DNA of 64,000 bases from Sphingomonadales bacterium 32-65-25. GTDB lineage: Bacteria > Pseudomonadota > Alphaproteobacteria > Sphingomonadales > Sphingomonadaceae. Of the stretch, positions 47,108 to 56,700 are shown piece by piece. Positions within the stretch are counted from its first letter, which is position 1; each line of letters starts with the position of its first letter. Position numbers and translations under genes: made by a program. Below the pieces are notes generated by a model. It was given only the letters and a program-made list of their open reading frames with translations. It was not told the origin of the DNA and made no database searches. The DNA lies in assembly GCA_002280855.1 (NCBI GenBank), contig NCEU01000001.1, forward strand, positions 641,486-705,485, in the 5' to 3' direction.

Positions 47108-50100
47108 ATGCCGCCGCTGCCGGTGATACGCACTCTTGGCGTCGCCCTGACGATCAGCCTGTCCACCGCAGACGCTGGCCATGCGCAAGCCGTGCCCGGC
47201 GCCAGCGCCGCCCAGAGTTCAGACGCTTATCAATCCTTGCGCTATCGGCTTGTCGGCCCGTTTCGCGCCGGACGCACCGTGGGCGCGGTCGGGATTCCGA
47301 GCCAGCCCAATGTCTTCTTCATGGGCGTCAACAATGGCGGTGTGTGGAAAACCGATGATTACGGACGCACCTGGCGCCCGATCTTCGATGCGGCGGCAAC
47401 CGGTTCCGTGGGCGATATCGCCGTATCCCCCTCGCACCCGGATGTGATCTATGTCGGCACCGGCGAAGGGCTACACCGCCCCGATCTCAGCACCGGCGAT
47501 GGCATCTTCAAGTCTGTGGATGGCGGCAAAAGCTGGGCCCACATCGGCCTGAAAGACGTGAGCCAGGTGGGCCGCATCATCGTGCATCCCACCGATCCGG
47601 GCACCGTCTATGTCGCCGGCATGGGCCGGCCTTATGGCGCGAACAGCGAACGCGGCGTGTTTCGCAGCCGTGATGGCGGCAAGACCTGGCAAAAGATCCT
47701 GTACGTGAATGCCAATACCGGCGCGAACCGCATCGAGTTCGACCCCAACAACCCGAACATCCTGTACGCCAACCTGTGGGAACATCGCGAGGGCCCTTGG
47801 GAAAATGCGCGCTTTTCCGGGCCCAACAGCGGCATCTACAAGTCTACCGACGGCGGTTCGAGCTGGCGCAAACTCTCGGGCGGCCTGCCGGGCGCAGCAC
47901 AAGGCCTGGGCCTGACCGGTGTTGGCGTCGCGCCGAGCAATTCAAACCGCGTCTATGCGGTGGCCAACGCCGTGAAGGACGGCGGCATCTACCGCTCCGA
48001 CGATGGCGGCGAACGCTGGGTTCTGGTCAGCACCGATCGGCGCATCTGGGGCCCGGACGGCGGCTATGGGGAAATCATCGTCCACCCCACGAATGAAAAT
48101 CTCGTCTTCCTCGCCAACACCGCCGCCTATCGATCGGAGGATGGCGGCAAGACTTGGGTCTCGCACAAGGGGGCGCCCGGCGGCGACGATTATCAGCGGA
48201 TGTGGATCAACCCGCAGGCGCCGGATATCATGATCTACACGGCGGACCAGGGTGCCACCATCAGCGTCAACGGCGGCCGCACCTGGAGCAGCTGGTACAA
48301 CCAGCCCACCGCGCAGCTCTACCATGTCTCCACCGACAAGCAGTTTCCCTACTGGATCTATGGCGGCCAGCAGGAAAGCGGCGCCATTGGCATCGCCAGC
48401 CGCGGCAACGGCGGCCAGATCTCCTTCCGCGACTGGATGGGGGTGGGCGCCGACGAATATAGCTTTGTGGCGCCCGATCCGCTGAACCCCGATCTGATCT
48501 ATGGCGGCCGTGTCGTGCGGTTCGACCGGCGGACGGGGCAGACCCGCAACATCGCCCCGGAAGCGCTGCGATCCGGCAAATACCGGATCAAGCGGTCCAT
48601 GCCGTTGATGTTCCATCCCGCCGATCCCAAGGCGCTGCTGTTTGCCACCAACGTGCTGTGGAAGACCGTGAACGGCGGCGAGAGTTGGGCGATCATCAGC
48701 CCTGATCTTTCCCGTGAACGGCCGGACGTGCCGGCGAGCATTGGCGATTTCAGGACGCCGCAGTTGGCGACGATGGACCGGCTGGGGGTGATCTATGCGC
48801 TGGCGCCATCACCGCGCGATGCAAGCATCATCTGGGCCGGCACCGATGATGGCCTCATCCACCTCACGCGGGACGGCGGGCGCAACTGGTCCAATGTGAC
48901 GCCGCCGCCGCTGCGCGCCTGGGACAAGCTCGCCGGTCTCGAGGCCGGGCATTTCAGCAATGACACCGCCTATGCGGCCATCAACGCCATCCGGCTTGAC
49001 GACATGCGTCCGCACATCTGGCGCACCCACGATGGCGGCCGCAACTGGACGCGTATCATCAATGGCCTGCCCGATGATGGCCCGGTGAATGTCGTGCGCG
49101 AGGATCCGAAGCAGCCCGGCCTGCTGTTCGCCGGCACGGAACGCGCCGTGTATTTCTCGATCGACGATGGCGGCAACTGGCAGGCGTTGCGCATGAACAT
49201 GCCGGCGACGTCGATCCGCGATCTTGTGGTCCACGATGATGATCTGGTGATCGGTACCCATGGAAGGTCGGTCTGGGTGATGGACAATATGTCGATCCTG
49301 CGGGAACTGGCCGCCACACGGAACGCCAGCGGCCTGCATCTGTTCAAGCCCGCATTGGCGACGCGGGTGCGCTCCAACATGTTCCTCGACACGCCACTGC
49401 CGCCGGAAGAGCCGACGGGCCAGAATCCGCCCGATGGCGCGGTGCTGGATTATTTCCTGCCCACCAAGGCTGCCAGCGTCACCGTCGAGATCCTCGACAG
49501 CCAAGGGACACGGGTGCGCCAGTTTTCCAGTGCCGACCCGGTGGAGCGGCTGGACCCGGCCACGCTGCCGCATCCAACCTACTGGATTCGGCCGCCGCAG
49601 AATCTGGCGACGACGCCGGGCCACCATCGCTTCGTCTGGAACCTGCGCCATGAACCGCCCAAGGGCGTGCGGCGCGGCTATGATATTGCGGCGACCTTCC
49701 GCAACACGCCAAGCGATCCCGCCGGGCCCTATGTGCTTCCAGGCCAATATCGCGTGCGGGTCACGGCCGATGGGGTGACGCGCGAGGCGCCGCTGCAGGT
49801 CAGGCTCGATCCGCGCGTGCGCGTTTCCGCAGAGGATCTGGCGCTGCAGGACCGGGTTAGCCTGCAACTATTGAAGGCCAGCGCGGCGGCACAAGCGCTG
49901 CGTGACAGCGTTGATCAACGGCTGGGGAGTGCCCCCGCTGCCCAGCGCGACGCATTGCGCCGCCTGCGCGGCGATGGCGAAGCAGCCAATCCCGATACCA
50001 GCTATGGCAGCATCACTGCTGCACGGCCGGAACAGGAAACGATCGTCAGCCTGCAAGAGAAGCTGGCCTATATGCTGAAGCTGCTGCAACAGGCCGATGC

Positions 50101-50194
50101 CCGGCCGACAAGCCAGGCGATCACGGCCGTGGAAGCGCTGCTGGCCCGGCTCGACGAACTCAAGTCGCGGGCGACGGCACTGAGCGCGCCTTGA
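47108..50194 (+). CDS. Exported Asp-box (BNR/VPS10-like) propeller protein 3
   Basis: A 1028-residue paralogue. Start ATG 47108 follows CTGGGGAA; signal peptide MPPLPVIRTLGVALTISLST, cut near GHAQA. Opening signature YRLVGPFRAGRTVGAVGI. Asp-box blades include SVDGGKSW, SRDGGKTW, STDGGSSW, SEDGGKTW, TRDGGRNW and THDGGRNW. Two ~20-residue regions, PTAQLYHVSTDKQFPYWIYG and TDDGLIHLTRDGGRNW, align with the other copies. The C-terminus is a beta-sandwich (GAVLDYFLPTKAASVTVEIL) plus Ala-rich helices. It is 102 bp after RidA and 97 bp before copy 4 on the same strand. Confidence 0.85.
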   Translation: MPPLPVIRTLGVALTISLSTADAGHAQAVPGASAAQSSDAYQSLRYRLVGPFRAGRTVGAVGIPSQPNVFFMGVNNGGVWKTDDYGRTWRPIFDAAATGSVGDIAVSPSHPDVIYVGTGEGLHRPDLSTGDGIFKSVDGGKSWAHIGLKDVSQVGRIIVHPTDPGTVYVAGMGRPYGANSERGVFRSRDGGKTWQKILYVNANTGANRIEFDPNNPNILYANLWEHREGPWENARFSGPNSGIYKSTDGGSSWRKLSGGLPGAAQGLGLTGVGVAPSNSNRVYAVANAVKDGGIYRSDDGGERWVLVSTDRRIWGPDGGYGEIIVHPTNENLVFLANTAAYRSEDGGKTWVSHKGAPGGDDYQRMWINPQAPDIMIYTADQGATISVNGGRTWSSWYNQPTAQLYHVSTDKQFPYWIYGGQQESGAIGIASRGNGGQISFRDWMGVGADEYSFVAPDPLNPDLIYGGRVVRFDRRTGQTRNIAPEALRSGKYRIKRSMPLMFHPADPKALLFATNVLWKTVNGGESWAIISPDLSRERPDVPASIGDFRTPQLATMDRLGVIYALAPSPRDASIIWAGTDDGLIHLTRDGGRNWSNVTPPPLRAWDKLAGLEAGHFSNDTAYAAINAIRLDDMRPHIWRTHDGGRNWTRIINGLPDDGPVNVVREDPKQPGLLFAGTERAVYFSIDDGGNWQALRMNMPATSIRDLVVHDDDLVIGTHGRSVWVMDNMSILRELAATRNASGLHLFKPALATRVRSNMFLDTPLPPEEPTGQNPPDGAVLDYFLPTKAASVTVEILDSQGTRVRQFSSADPVERLDPATLPHPTYWIRPPQNLATTPGHHRFVWNLRHEPPKGVRRGYDIAATFRNTPSDPAGPYVLPGQYRVRVTADGVTREAPLQVRLDPRVRVSAEDLALQDRVSLQLLKASAAAQALRDSVDQRLGSAPAAQRDALRRLRGDGEAANPDTSYGSITAARPEQETIVSLQEKLAYMLKLLQQADARPTSQAITAVEALLARLDELKSRATALSAP

Positions 50195-50291
50195 GCGGGA
50201 CGGCCCGGGGCCCACTTGCGCAAACCGGGTTGCAGCGCCACAACAGCGCATGCTCCAGTCAAGCCGCTCCGCCAATCGGTTAGCCACCGCG

Positions 50292-53200
50292 ATGCTTCGT
50301 CGTGTCGGGCTCGCGCTTTTGCTACTCCTGCCGGCTGCCGGGCTGCACGCACAGTCGCCAGTGGCCGTTGATCCCGCGCTCTATGCCGGCCTTTCGTATC
50401 GCATGGTCGGGCCGTTTCGTGGCGGCCGCGCCACGGCCGTGGCCGGCATCGCCGAACAGCCCAATGTGTTCTTCATGGGCACCACCGGCGGCGGCGTGTG
50501 GAAGACCGACGATGCCGGCGGCCATTGGACAAATATCACCGACGGCTTCCTGGATGTCGGCAACATCGGCGCCATCGACTTGGCCGACAGCAACCCGCGC
50601 ATCATCTATGTCGGCACCGGCTCCGCCTCCATCCGCGGCAACAGCTCAGTGGGGCGCGGCGTGTGGAAATCCAGCGATGGCGGCACGACCTGGCGCCACG
50701 TTGGCCTGCCGGAATCAGGCGCCATCGGCAAACTGGTCGTGCATCCGACCAATCCCGATGTGGTCTACGTGGCCGCGCTCGGCCATCCCTTTGGCCGCAA
50801 CAAGGAGCGCGGCGTCTACCGCACGCGCGACGGCGGCGCCACGTGGGAGCATGTGCTGCTCGTGAATGATGGCACCGGCGCGGTGACGCTCTCCATGAGC
50901 CCCGACAATCCGGACGACATCTATGCCGGCCTGTCCCGCATCGAGCGCAAGCCGTGGACGATGATTTCCGGCGGGCCGGATGGCGGCGTGTATCGCACCA
51001 CCGATGGCGGCACGTCGTGGCGCAAGCTGGCCGGCGGCCTGCCGACCGGCAACGTGGGCAAGGTGGGGGTGACGGTGTCGCCCGCCAACCCGCGCCGCGT
51101 GTGGGCTCTGGTGGAGGCCGAGCCGGGCGGCGGGCTCTATCGTTCGGATGATCGCGGCGCGACCTGGACGTTGGTCAACACCGACAAGGAGGTGCGCGGG
51201 CGGCCGTGGTATTATGGCCATGTGCGCGCCGATCCGGTGGACCCCAACAAGGTCTATGTGATGAACGTGCCGCTGCTGCGTTCCACCGATGGCGGTGCCA
51301 CGTTCAAGAAGATACCGGTGCCGCATGGCGACACCCACGACATCTGGATCAACCCGCGTGACCCGCGCGTTTTCGGGGTGTCGAGCGACGGCGGCACCCA
51401 GGTGACGGTGAACGACGGGCGCACCTTCTCATCGGTGTACAACCAGCCCACCGCCGAACTGTACGACGTGCAGGTGGACAACCAGTTCCCCTACCGCCTC
51501 TATGGCTCGCAGCAGGACAATTCGAGCATCAGCGTGCTGCAACGCCGGCTGCACAATTCGCTGCGCCCGCAACAGGAATGGGGCTATGCCGCAGGCTGCG
51601 AAACCGGGCCCGTGGCGCTGCACCCTGACCATCCGGAGATCATCTTCGGCGGCTGTTATGGCGGCGAAATCAACCGGCAGGACCTGCGGGACGACACGCG
51701 GGTGAGCGTGACCGTCTATCCGGAGGCCATGGCGCTGGCCCCGCGCGACAAGATCAACCGCTGGCAGTGGCTGGCGCCGATCGTGGTGAGCCCGCACGAC
51801 CCGGCGACCGTGTTTCACGCCAGCCAGTATCTCTACCGCAGCCGCGACCGCGGCAACACGTGGACGCGCATCTCGCCTGATCTGACGACGAACGATGCGC
51901 GCTACCAGGCGTGGCCGGGCGAGCCGATCACGGCCGACAATCCCAACGGAGCGGAGACGTTCACGACCATCTATGCCGTCACCCCCTCGCCGCACGACGC
52001 GCGCACGATCTGGGTGGGCACCGACGATGGCCGCCTGCACATCACCCGCGACGACGGCAAGCGCTGGGCGGATATCACACCGCCCCAGTTGCCGCCGCTT
52101 TCCACCGTGAACCGCATCGAGGTGTCGCCGCACGCGCCGGGCCGAGCCTTCGTCGCAGCCACCCGCTACAAGCTGGATGACTTCACGCCCTACGTGTTCC
52201 GCACCGACGATTATGGCCGCACCTGGACACGGATCGCCGACGGCAGCAACGGCATCCCCGCCAACCACCCGGTGCGGGTGGTGCGTGAAGACAATGAGCG
52301 GCGCGGGCTGCTCTATGCCGGCACCGAGTTTGGCCTGTTCGTCTCGTTCGACGACGGCAAACGCTGGCAGTCGCTGCAGCTTAATCTGCCGGCGACGCCG
52401 GTGATGGATCTGAAGGTGCATCGCGGCGATCTGGCGGTGGCCACGCAGGGGCGCTCGTTCTGGATCCTGGACGATCTGGGCCCGCTGCGGGAACTGGCTG
52501 CCGATGCCGCCCCGCGGCCCATGCGGCTGTTTGCGCCGCGCCCTGCTGCGCGCGGGTTCGGAGGATTGCCGCTGCAGGAAGTGGATCTGCAACTGCCCGA
52601 TAATCTGCCGCACGGGGCGCTGATCCACTACCGGCTCGCTGCCGATGCGCCGGGCGCCACGCTGGAGATCATCGATGCGCGCGGCGCCGTGCTGCGCCGC
52701 TTCAGCGCCGGCACCAAGACCGACCCGCTGACGACGACGCCCGGCTTTCACCGCATCGTGTGGGATCTGCGCACCGAAGGGCCAGTGGTGCCGCCGCAGG
52801 AAGGCAGTGAAGAGCGCTCCACCAAGGGGGCAAAGGTGCCGCCGGGGCGCTACACTGTCCGGCTCACTGCCGGTTCACAGGTGGAGACGCATCCGCTGAC
52901 GGTCACCGGAAACCCGCGCGCGCAGGCCATCCGCCAAGCCGAATATGACGCACAATATGCCCTGGCCACGGCGGTTCGCGATACAATCACCATATTGAAC
53001 CGCGCGCTGGCCGACGTGCGCGCATTGCGGCGCGCCGTCACCGCCTCGCCGGCTGCCACCACCAGCGCCGCCACAGCGCTCGACACTGCACTGCGCGCGG
53101 CGGAAGCATCGATCGCGCCATTGCCTGTCGCGGGCCAGATCGGCGTGCCCGCCGGCCTGAGCGCCCACTACGACACGCTCTACAGCACGCTGGTCGGCGA

Positions 53201-53390
53201 CGGCGGCTACAGCGCCGGCAGCGCCGAGGGACGGCCAACCGCAAGCCGCTTGCAGCGCAAGGCAGACCTTGATCGGCAGTGGCAGGCCGTGCGGACACGG
53301 GTGCAGCTGATCGCTGCCGAGGAATTGGCGCGCTTCAATGCAGAGCTGAGAGGCCGCGGCCTTCCCGAGCTTCGCCTGTCTGCTGTGTAA
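50292..53390 (+). CDS. Exported Asp-box (BNR/VPS10-like) propeller protein 4
   Basis: A 1032-residue paralogue. ATG 50292 begins a good signal peptide (MLRRVGLALLLLLPAAGLHA); an in-frame ATG at 50250 is the alternative, and neither has a clear ribosome site. Signature YRMVGPFRGGRATAVAGI. Asp-box blades: SSDGGTTW, TRDGGATW, TTDGGTSW, SDDRGATW, STDGGATF, SRDRGNTW. PHGDTHDIWINP and PYRLYGSQQDNSS make it closest to copy 2. C-terminal beta-sandwich and helices as in the family. It is last in the cluster and 97 bp after copy 3, so a two-gene operon is likely. Confidence 0.85.
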   Translation: MLRRVGLALLLLLPAAGLHAQSPVAVDPALYAGLSYRMVGPFRGGRATAVAGIAEQPNVFFMGTTGGGVWKTDDAGGHWTNITDGFLDVGNIGAIDLADSNPRIIYVGTGSASIRGNSSVGRGVWKSSDGGTTWRHVGLPESGAIGKLVVHPTNPDVVYVAALGHPFGRNKERGVYRTRDGGATWEHVLLVNDGTGAVTLSMSPDNPDDIYAGLSRIERKPWTMISGGPDGGVYRTTDGGTSWRKLAGGLPTGNVGKVGVTVSPANPRRVWALVEAEPGGGLYRSDDRGATWTLVNTDKEVRGRPWYYGHVRADPVDPNKVYVMNVPLLRSTDGGATFKKIPVPHGDTHDIWINPRDPRVFGVSSDGGTQVTVNDGRTFSSVYNQPTAELYDVQVDNQFPYRLYGSQQDNSSISVLQRRLHNSLRPQQEWGYAAGCETGPVALHPDHPEIIFGGCYGGEINRQDLRDDTRVSVTVYPEAMALAPRDKINRWQWLAPIVVSPHDPATVFHASQYLYRSRDRGNTWTRISPDLTTNDARYQAWPGEPITADNPNGAETFTTIYAVTPSPHDARTIWVGTDDGRLHITRDDGKRWADITPPQLPPLSTVNRIEVSPHAPGRAFVAATRYKLDDFTPYVFRTDDYGRTWTRIADGSNGIPANHPVRVVREDNERRGLLYAGTEFGLFVSFDDGKRWQSLQLNLPATPVMDLKVHRGDLAVATQGRSFWILDDLGPLRELAADAAPRPMRLFAPRPAARGFGGLPLQEVDLQLPDNLPHGALIHYRLAADAPGATLEIIDARGAVLRRFSAGTKTDPLTTTPGFHRIVWDLRTEGPVVPPQEGSEERSTKGAKVPPGRYTVRLTAGSQVETHPLTVTGNPRAQAIRQAEYDAQYALATAVRDTITILNRALADVRALRRAVTASPAATTSAATALDTALRAAEASIAPLPVAGQIGVPAGLSAHYDTLYSTLVGDGGYSAGSAEGRPTASRLQRKADLDRQWQAVRTRVQLIAAEELARFNAELRGRGLPELRLSAV

Positions 53391-53724
53391 CGCAGCAAGA
53401 CGCTGCACTTCTCTGTCGGACCACGTGAGACCAGAACACGAGGGTTGGCCGGACGAACGAAGAATTGGCGGTGGAGGAAATCAGCCGCGAACCAGGCTCA
53501 GCGCTAAATTTCCCTGTTCTCGACGCACTTCGCGGCTGCTTCCGAGGTCGACGGCTCAAATATGTCCTTCAGAAATCGATCATTTCCGGCATATCCGCCG
53601 ATTCACGAACAGGGAATTCGTGTAGCGACAACGGGGAAATTCTGACGCGTTTTCAGGGAATGCACATTTACGAAACAGCCAAAGCGACGTGCACCCCTGA
53701 TCTCCCGAAACACCGGCCGACCGC
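53391..53724. other. 334-bp gap without a supportable gene
   Basis: Only a weak hairpin just after the Asp-box stop (GCAGC-AAGAC-GCTGC, 53392-53406) is visible; it could help end transcription. Base composition is more mixed and lower in GC than the flanks. Short open frames here lack ribosome sites and motifs. Confidence 0.5.
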
Positions 53725-55473
53725 CTATCGCTGATAAACCACCTTGCCGTTGACGATGGTCGCCACAATCCTGCCAGCCAGGATTTTTTCCGGCGCGGTC
53801 GCGGCAAGGGCGAAGGGATCAATATCCATGACGGTCAGATCAGCCCATCGGCCCTTGGCAATGATCCCCGTCTGGCCTTCGCGGAAGGCGGCATAGGCCG
53901 ACCAGCTGGTATAGCCCCTGATCGCTTCTTCGATCGTCAGCCGCTCTGCCGGATACCATCCGCCGGGGGGCTGAAGCTGCTTGTCCTGGCGGGTGATCGC
54001 GGCATGGAGGCCATAGAAGATGCTGTGGTCGGAGCCCGGATTGTCGGCATTGAAGGTCAGTCGCGCGCCGCCTGTGCGCAGCGTGCGCCAGGCATAGGCG
54101 CCAAGGATGCGCTGCGGGCCCAGGCGATCTTCGGCCCAGCCCTTGTCCTCTACCGCGTGGGGCGGTTCCATCGAGGCAATCACGCCGAGCTGGGCAAAGC
54201 GCGGCTGGTCTTGCGGTGAGACCACCTGCGCGTGTTCGATCCGGTGGCGGTTGCGGGCGGTGCCCGGATCAGCCTTGAACTCTGCCTCAAGGAAATCGAG
54301 CACTTCGCGGTTGCCCGCATCGCCGATGGCATGGATTCCCATCTGGAAACCGGCCTTCATCGCCGCCCTGGCCAGATCACGGTCAAAACCATAACCGCCA
54401 CCGCTGATTCCGCGGTGGCCCGGCTTGTCGGCATAGTCGGCCAGCAGCCGCGCCCCGCGCGATCCCAGCGCGCCGTCGTAATAGGCCTTGACCGCGCGCG
54501 TGACGAGCATGGAGTCACTGTCCCGGTCCGGCCCCCTGGCGATCCACTGCCGCATCAGGGGCGGGTCGCGCAGCGAGAGCATGGCATAGACCCGGATCGG
54601 AAGGCGGTTCTCGTCCTCCAGCTGCTGGAGTGCGGCCATCGCCTGGGCGCCCACACCGGCCTCGTGCACCATCACATAGCCATCGGCGGCCATCTGATTC
54701 AGGCCCTTCAGCGCATGGCGCGCGACCACCGCCTGCGGCACGGGCGGCACCGCCGCATCGACCATCGTCGCCGCGCGGTTCAGGAACAGGCCACCCGGCT
54801 GGCCATCCGTGCCCAGCCGCATCTCGCCCCCGACCGGAACCGGGCTGGCCTTGCTGATCTTGCCGGCATCAAGCGCGGCCTGGTTGGTCCAGATGGCAAA
54901 ACCGTGCAGACTGCGCAGCACCACCGGATGATCGGGCACCGCGGCGCTCAACTGCTGCTTGTCCGGATAGCGGTTGGCCCAGGCACCTTCGTCCCACCCG
55001 GCACCGAAGATCCATTCGCCCTTGGGGACAGATTTCGCCCGCTCGGCCACCTTTGCGACCGCCTGCGCTTCGGTGGCAACATCGGTCAGGTCGACCGATT
55101 CCAGCTTGGCGCCCAGTTCGATGAAATGGGTATGGGAATCGACCAGCCCGGGGATCACGGTCGCGCCGTTCAGATCGATCACCCGGGTCCGCTTGCCGCG
55201 CAGCGCCAGCGCTCCCTTGTCGCTGCCGACATAGACGATCTTTCCGCCGCGGATCGCCACCGCTGTGGCATCGGGGTGCCACTTGCCGTTGGTGGTGGGC
55301 GCATCGGGCGCCGGCTTGCCATCAAGCGCGGGCTCGCCCCAGCGCAGCGAATAGACATGGGCGTCGGTCAGAATCAGATCCGCAGCGCCGGGCGCGGCTT
55401 TTGCCGTTGCTTGGGAAGCATTGACGGTGATCAGGCAGACGCCGAGCACGCTTGCGAACAGACCCGCCTTCAT
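53725..55473 (-). CDS. Exported amidohydrolase family protein (YtcJ-like)
   Basis: A 582-residue metal-dependent hydrolase of the amidohydrolase_3 group. Signal peptide MKAGLFASVLGVCLITVNAS; AAAAGGAT before the ATG. TIM-barrel metal motifs: VDSHTHFIELG (HxH), DGALGSRGARLL, GIHAIGDAGNREVLD, RIEHAQVVSP, and TFNADNPGSDHSIFYG with the catalytic Asp. The C-terminal beta-domain returns with GRWADLTVMDIDPF. Substrate is unknown; relatives act on amides, N-acyl amino acids or formamides. Export is unusual for this group but common in sphingomonads. It is divergent from the MBL-fold gene (150 bp between starts), and both are exported hydrolases. Confidence 0.88.
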   Translation of the reverse strand: MKAGLFASVLGVCLITVNASQATAKAAPGAADLILTDAHVYSLRWGEPALDGKPAPDAPTTNGKWHPDATAVAIRGGKIVYVGSDKGALALRGKRTRVIDLNGATVIPGLVDSHTHFIELGAKLESVDLTDVATEAQAVAKVAERAKSVPKGEWIFGAGWDEGAWANRYPDKQQLSAAVPDHPVVLRSLHGFAIWTNQAALDAGKISKASPVPVGGEMRLGTDGQPGGLFLNRAATMVDAAVPPVPQAVVARHALKGLNQMAADGYVMVHEAGVGAQAMAALQQLEDENRLPIRVYAMLSLRDPPLMRQWIARGPDRDSDSMLVTRAVKAYYDGALGSRGARLLADYADKPGHRGISGGGYGFDRDLARAAMKAGFQMGIHAIGDAGNREVLDFLEAEFKADPGTARNRHRIEHAQVVSPQDQPRFAQLGVIASMEPPHAVEDKGWAEDRLGPQRILGAYAWRTLRTGGARLTFNADNPGSDHSIFYGLHAAITRQDKQLQPPGGWYPAERLTIEEAIRGYTSWSAYAAFREGQTGIIAKGRWADLTVMDIDPFALAATAPEKILAGRIVATIVNGKVVYQR

Positions 55474-55622
55474 ATCCTTTTGCTCCCCGGCATGTTCGTC
55501 GTCAGATTATTCAAGACAGGTGACCCCGATTGGCGGAGGGTCGCCTCATATGGGGTTGATAGTAGGCGGCGATCTTGCGGCGTTGCAAGCGTCGATGGTC
55601 GATGGTGAGGGGGAGCAGTCGT

Positions 55623-56597
55623 ATGCAATGGCGAACGTGGATTGGCTGGTTGGCAGTCGCTGCCGGTGCGGCGGAGTTGCTTGTTGCGCTGGCGCCCTTT
55701 GCCTTCGCCGAACTGACCATGGCTGCTGCCACGCTCGAAACGAACATCATGCCTGCGCCGGCCAATCCGGCACAGTTTCGGCCATTGCCTGGCAGGGCCG
55801 CGGGAACGGTTGTCGACGGGCATTGGCGTGTCGAGAAGATTGCCCCTGGCACATGGGCGATCGGCGAGCCCGCCGCCGATCCCGACAATTACGAATATCT
55901 GCTGGTCGGCACGCGCCGTGCGCTCCTAATCGACAGTGGCGCAACCCGCACGCACGACGTCCGCCGCGTCATTGCTGGTCTCACGGCGCTGCCGGTTACC
56001 GTCGTTCCCAGCCACCTGCATCACGACCACACCAACGGCCTTGGCTTCTTTCGCGATACCGCCCTGATCGACCTGCCGGAAACCCGAGCCCGCGCGCAGG
56101 GCAATGATGTGCGTCTGGGCCGCTATCAATATGCCCGCCCGGAACCGGTCGACTTCACAGTGACACAATGGATCAAGCCTGGAGAGATGATTGATCTTGG
56201 CGGGCGTTCCGTCACCATCCTGTCCACACCCGGCCATACCACGAATTCGGTTTCGATATGGGAGCCGGCCGGCAAGCGCCTCTATACCGGTGATTTCCTC
56301 TACCCGACGACGCTCTATGCCTTCGCGCCGGGCTCCAGCCTTTCAACCTATGTCACAACTATCGACCGACTGCTTGCGCTGCTGCCGGGTGACACAAGGC
56401 TCTACGGGGCTCACTGCTGCCGCAATGATGCCCCGCCGCAAGCGCCGTGGCTTTCGAAGAGCGACCTTGAGGACACGAGAACTGCCATCAAGCGCATCCA
56501 GTCGGGCGACCTCGACGGCCGCGGGTTCATTATCCGCCGCTTTCCGGTCAACGATCGGATGACGATGCTGACACTCTATCCGCTGGCAAACCGGTAA
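55623..56597 (+). CDS. Exported MBL-fold metallohydrolase
   Basis: A 324-residue metallo-beta-lactamase-fold enzyme. Start ATG 55623 follows GGGGGAG; the N-terminus MQWRTWIGWLAVAAGAAELL is a signal peptide or anchor. Zn ligands: HLHHDH motif in PSHLHHDHTNGLGF, His in LSTPGHTTNS, Asp in LYTGDFLYPT, and a late His in YGAHCC. Looks like the lactonase/hydrolase branch rather than a true beta-lactamase, though lactonase activity is not provable here. Divergent partner of the amidohydrolase. Confidence 0.87.
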   Translation: MQWRTWIGWLAVAAGAAELLVALAPFAFAELTMAAATLETNIMPAPANPAQFRPLPGRAAGTVVDGHWRVEKIAPGTWAIGEPAADPDNYEYLLVGTRRALLIDSGATRTHDVRRVIAGLTALPVTVVPSHLHHDHTNGLGFFRDTALIDLPETRARAQGNDVRLGRYQYARPEPVDFTVTQWIKPGEMIDLGGRSVTILSTPGHTTNSVSIWEPAGKRLYTGDFLYPTTLYAFAPGSSLSTYVTTIDRLLALLPGDTRLYGAHCCRNDAPPQAPWLSKSDLEDTRTAIKRIQSGDLDGRGFIIRRFPVNDRMTMLTLYPLANR

Positions 56598-56700
56598 CGC
56601 ATGGGAACGTGATGCGAAGGCCGGTGGCCCTCGCAAATTATGGGCTTGCGCGCCCGTGGCGTGGCGGCAAGCATGCGGGCGGACAAGAGGACCTAAGACG

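Noticed and set aside
55423..55608. Plus-strand frames between the amidohydrolase and MBL genes as a small coding gene
   Set aside because: They lie in the divergent promoter region and lack start signals.
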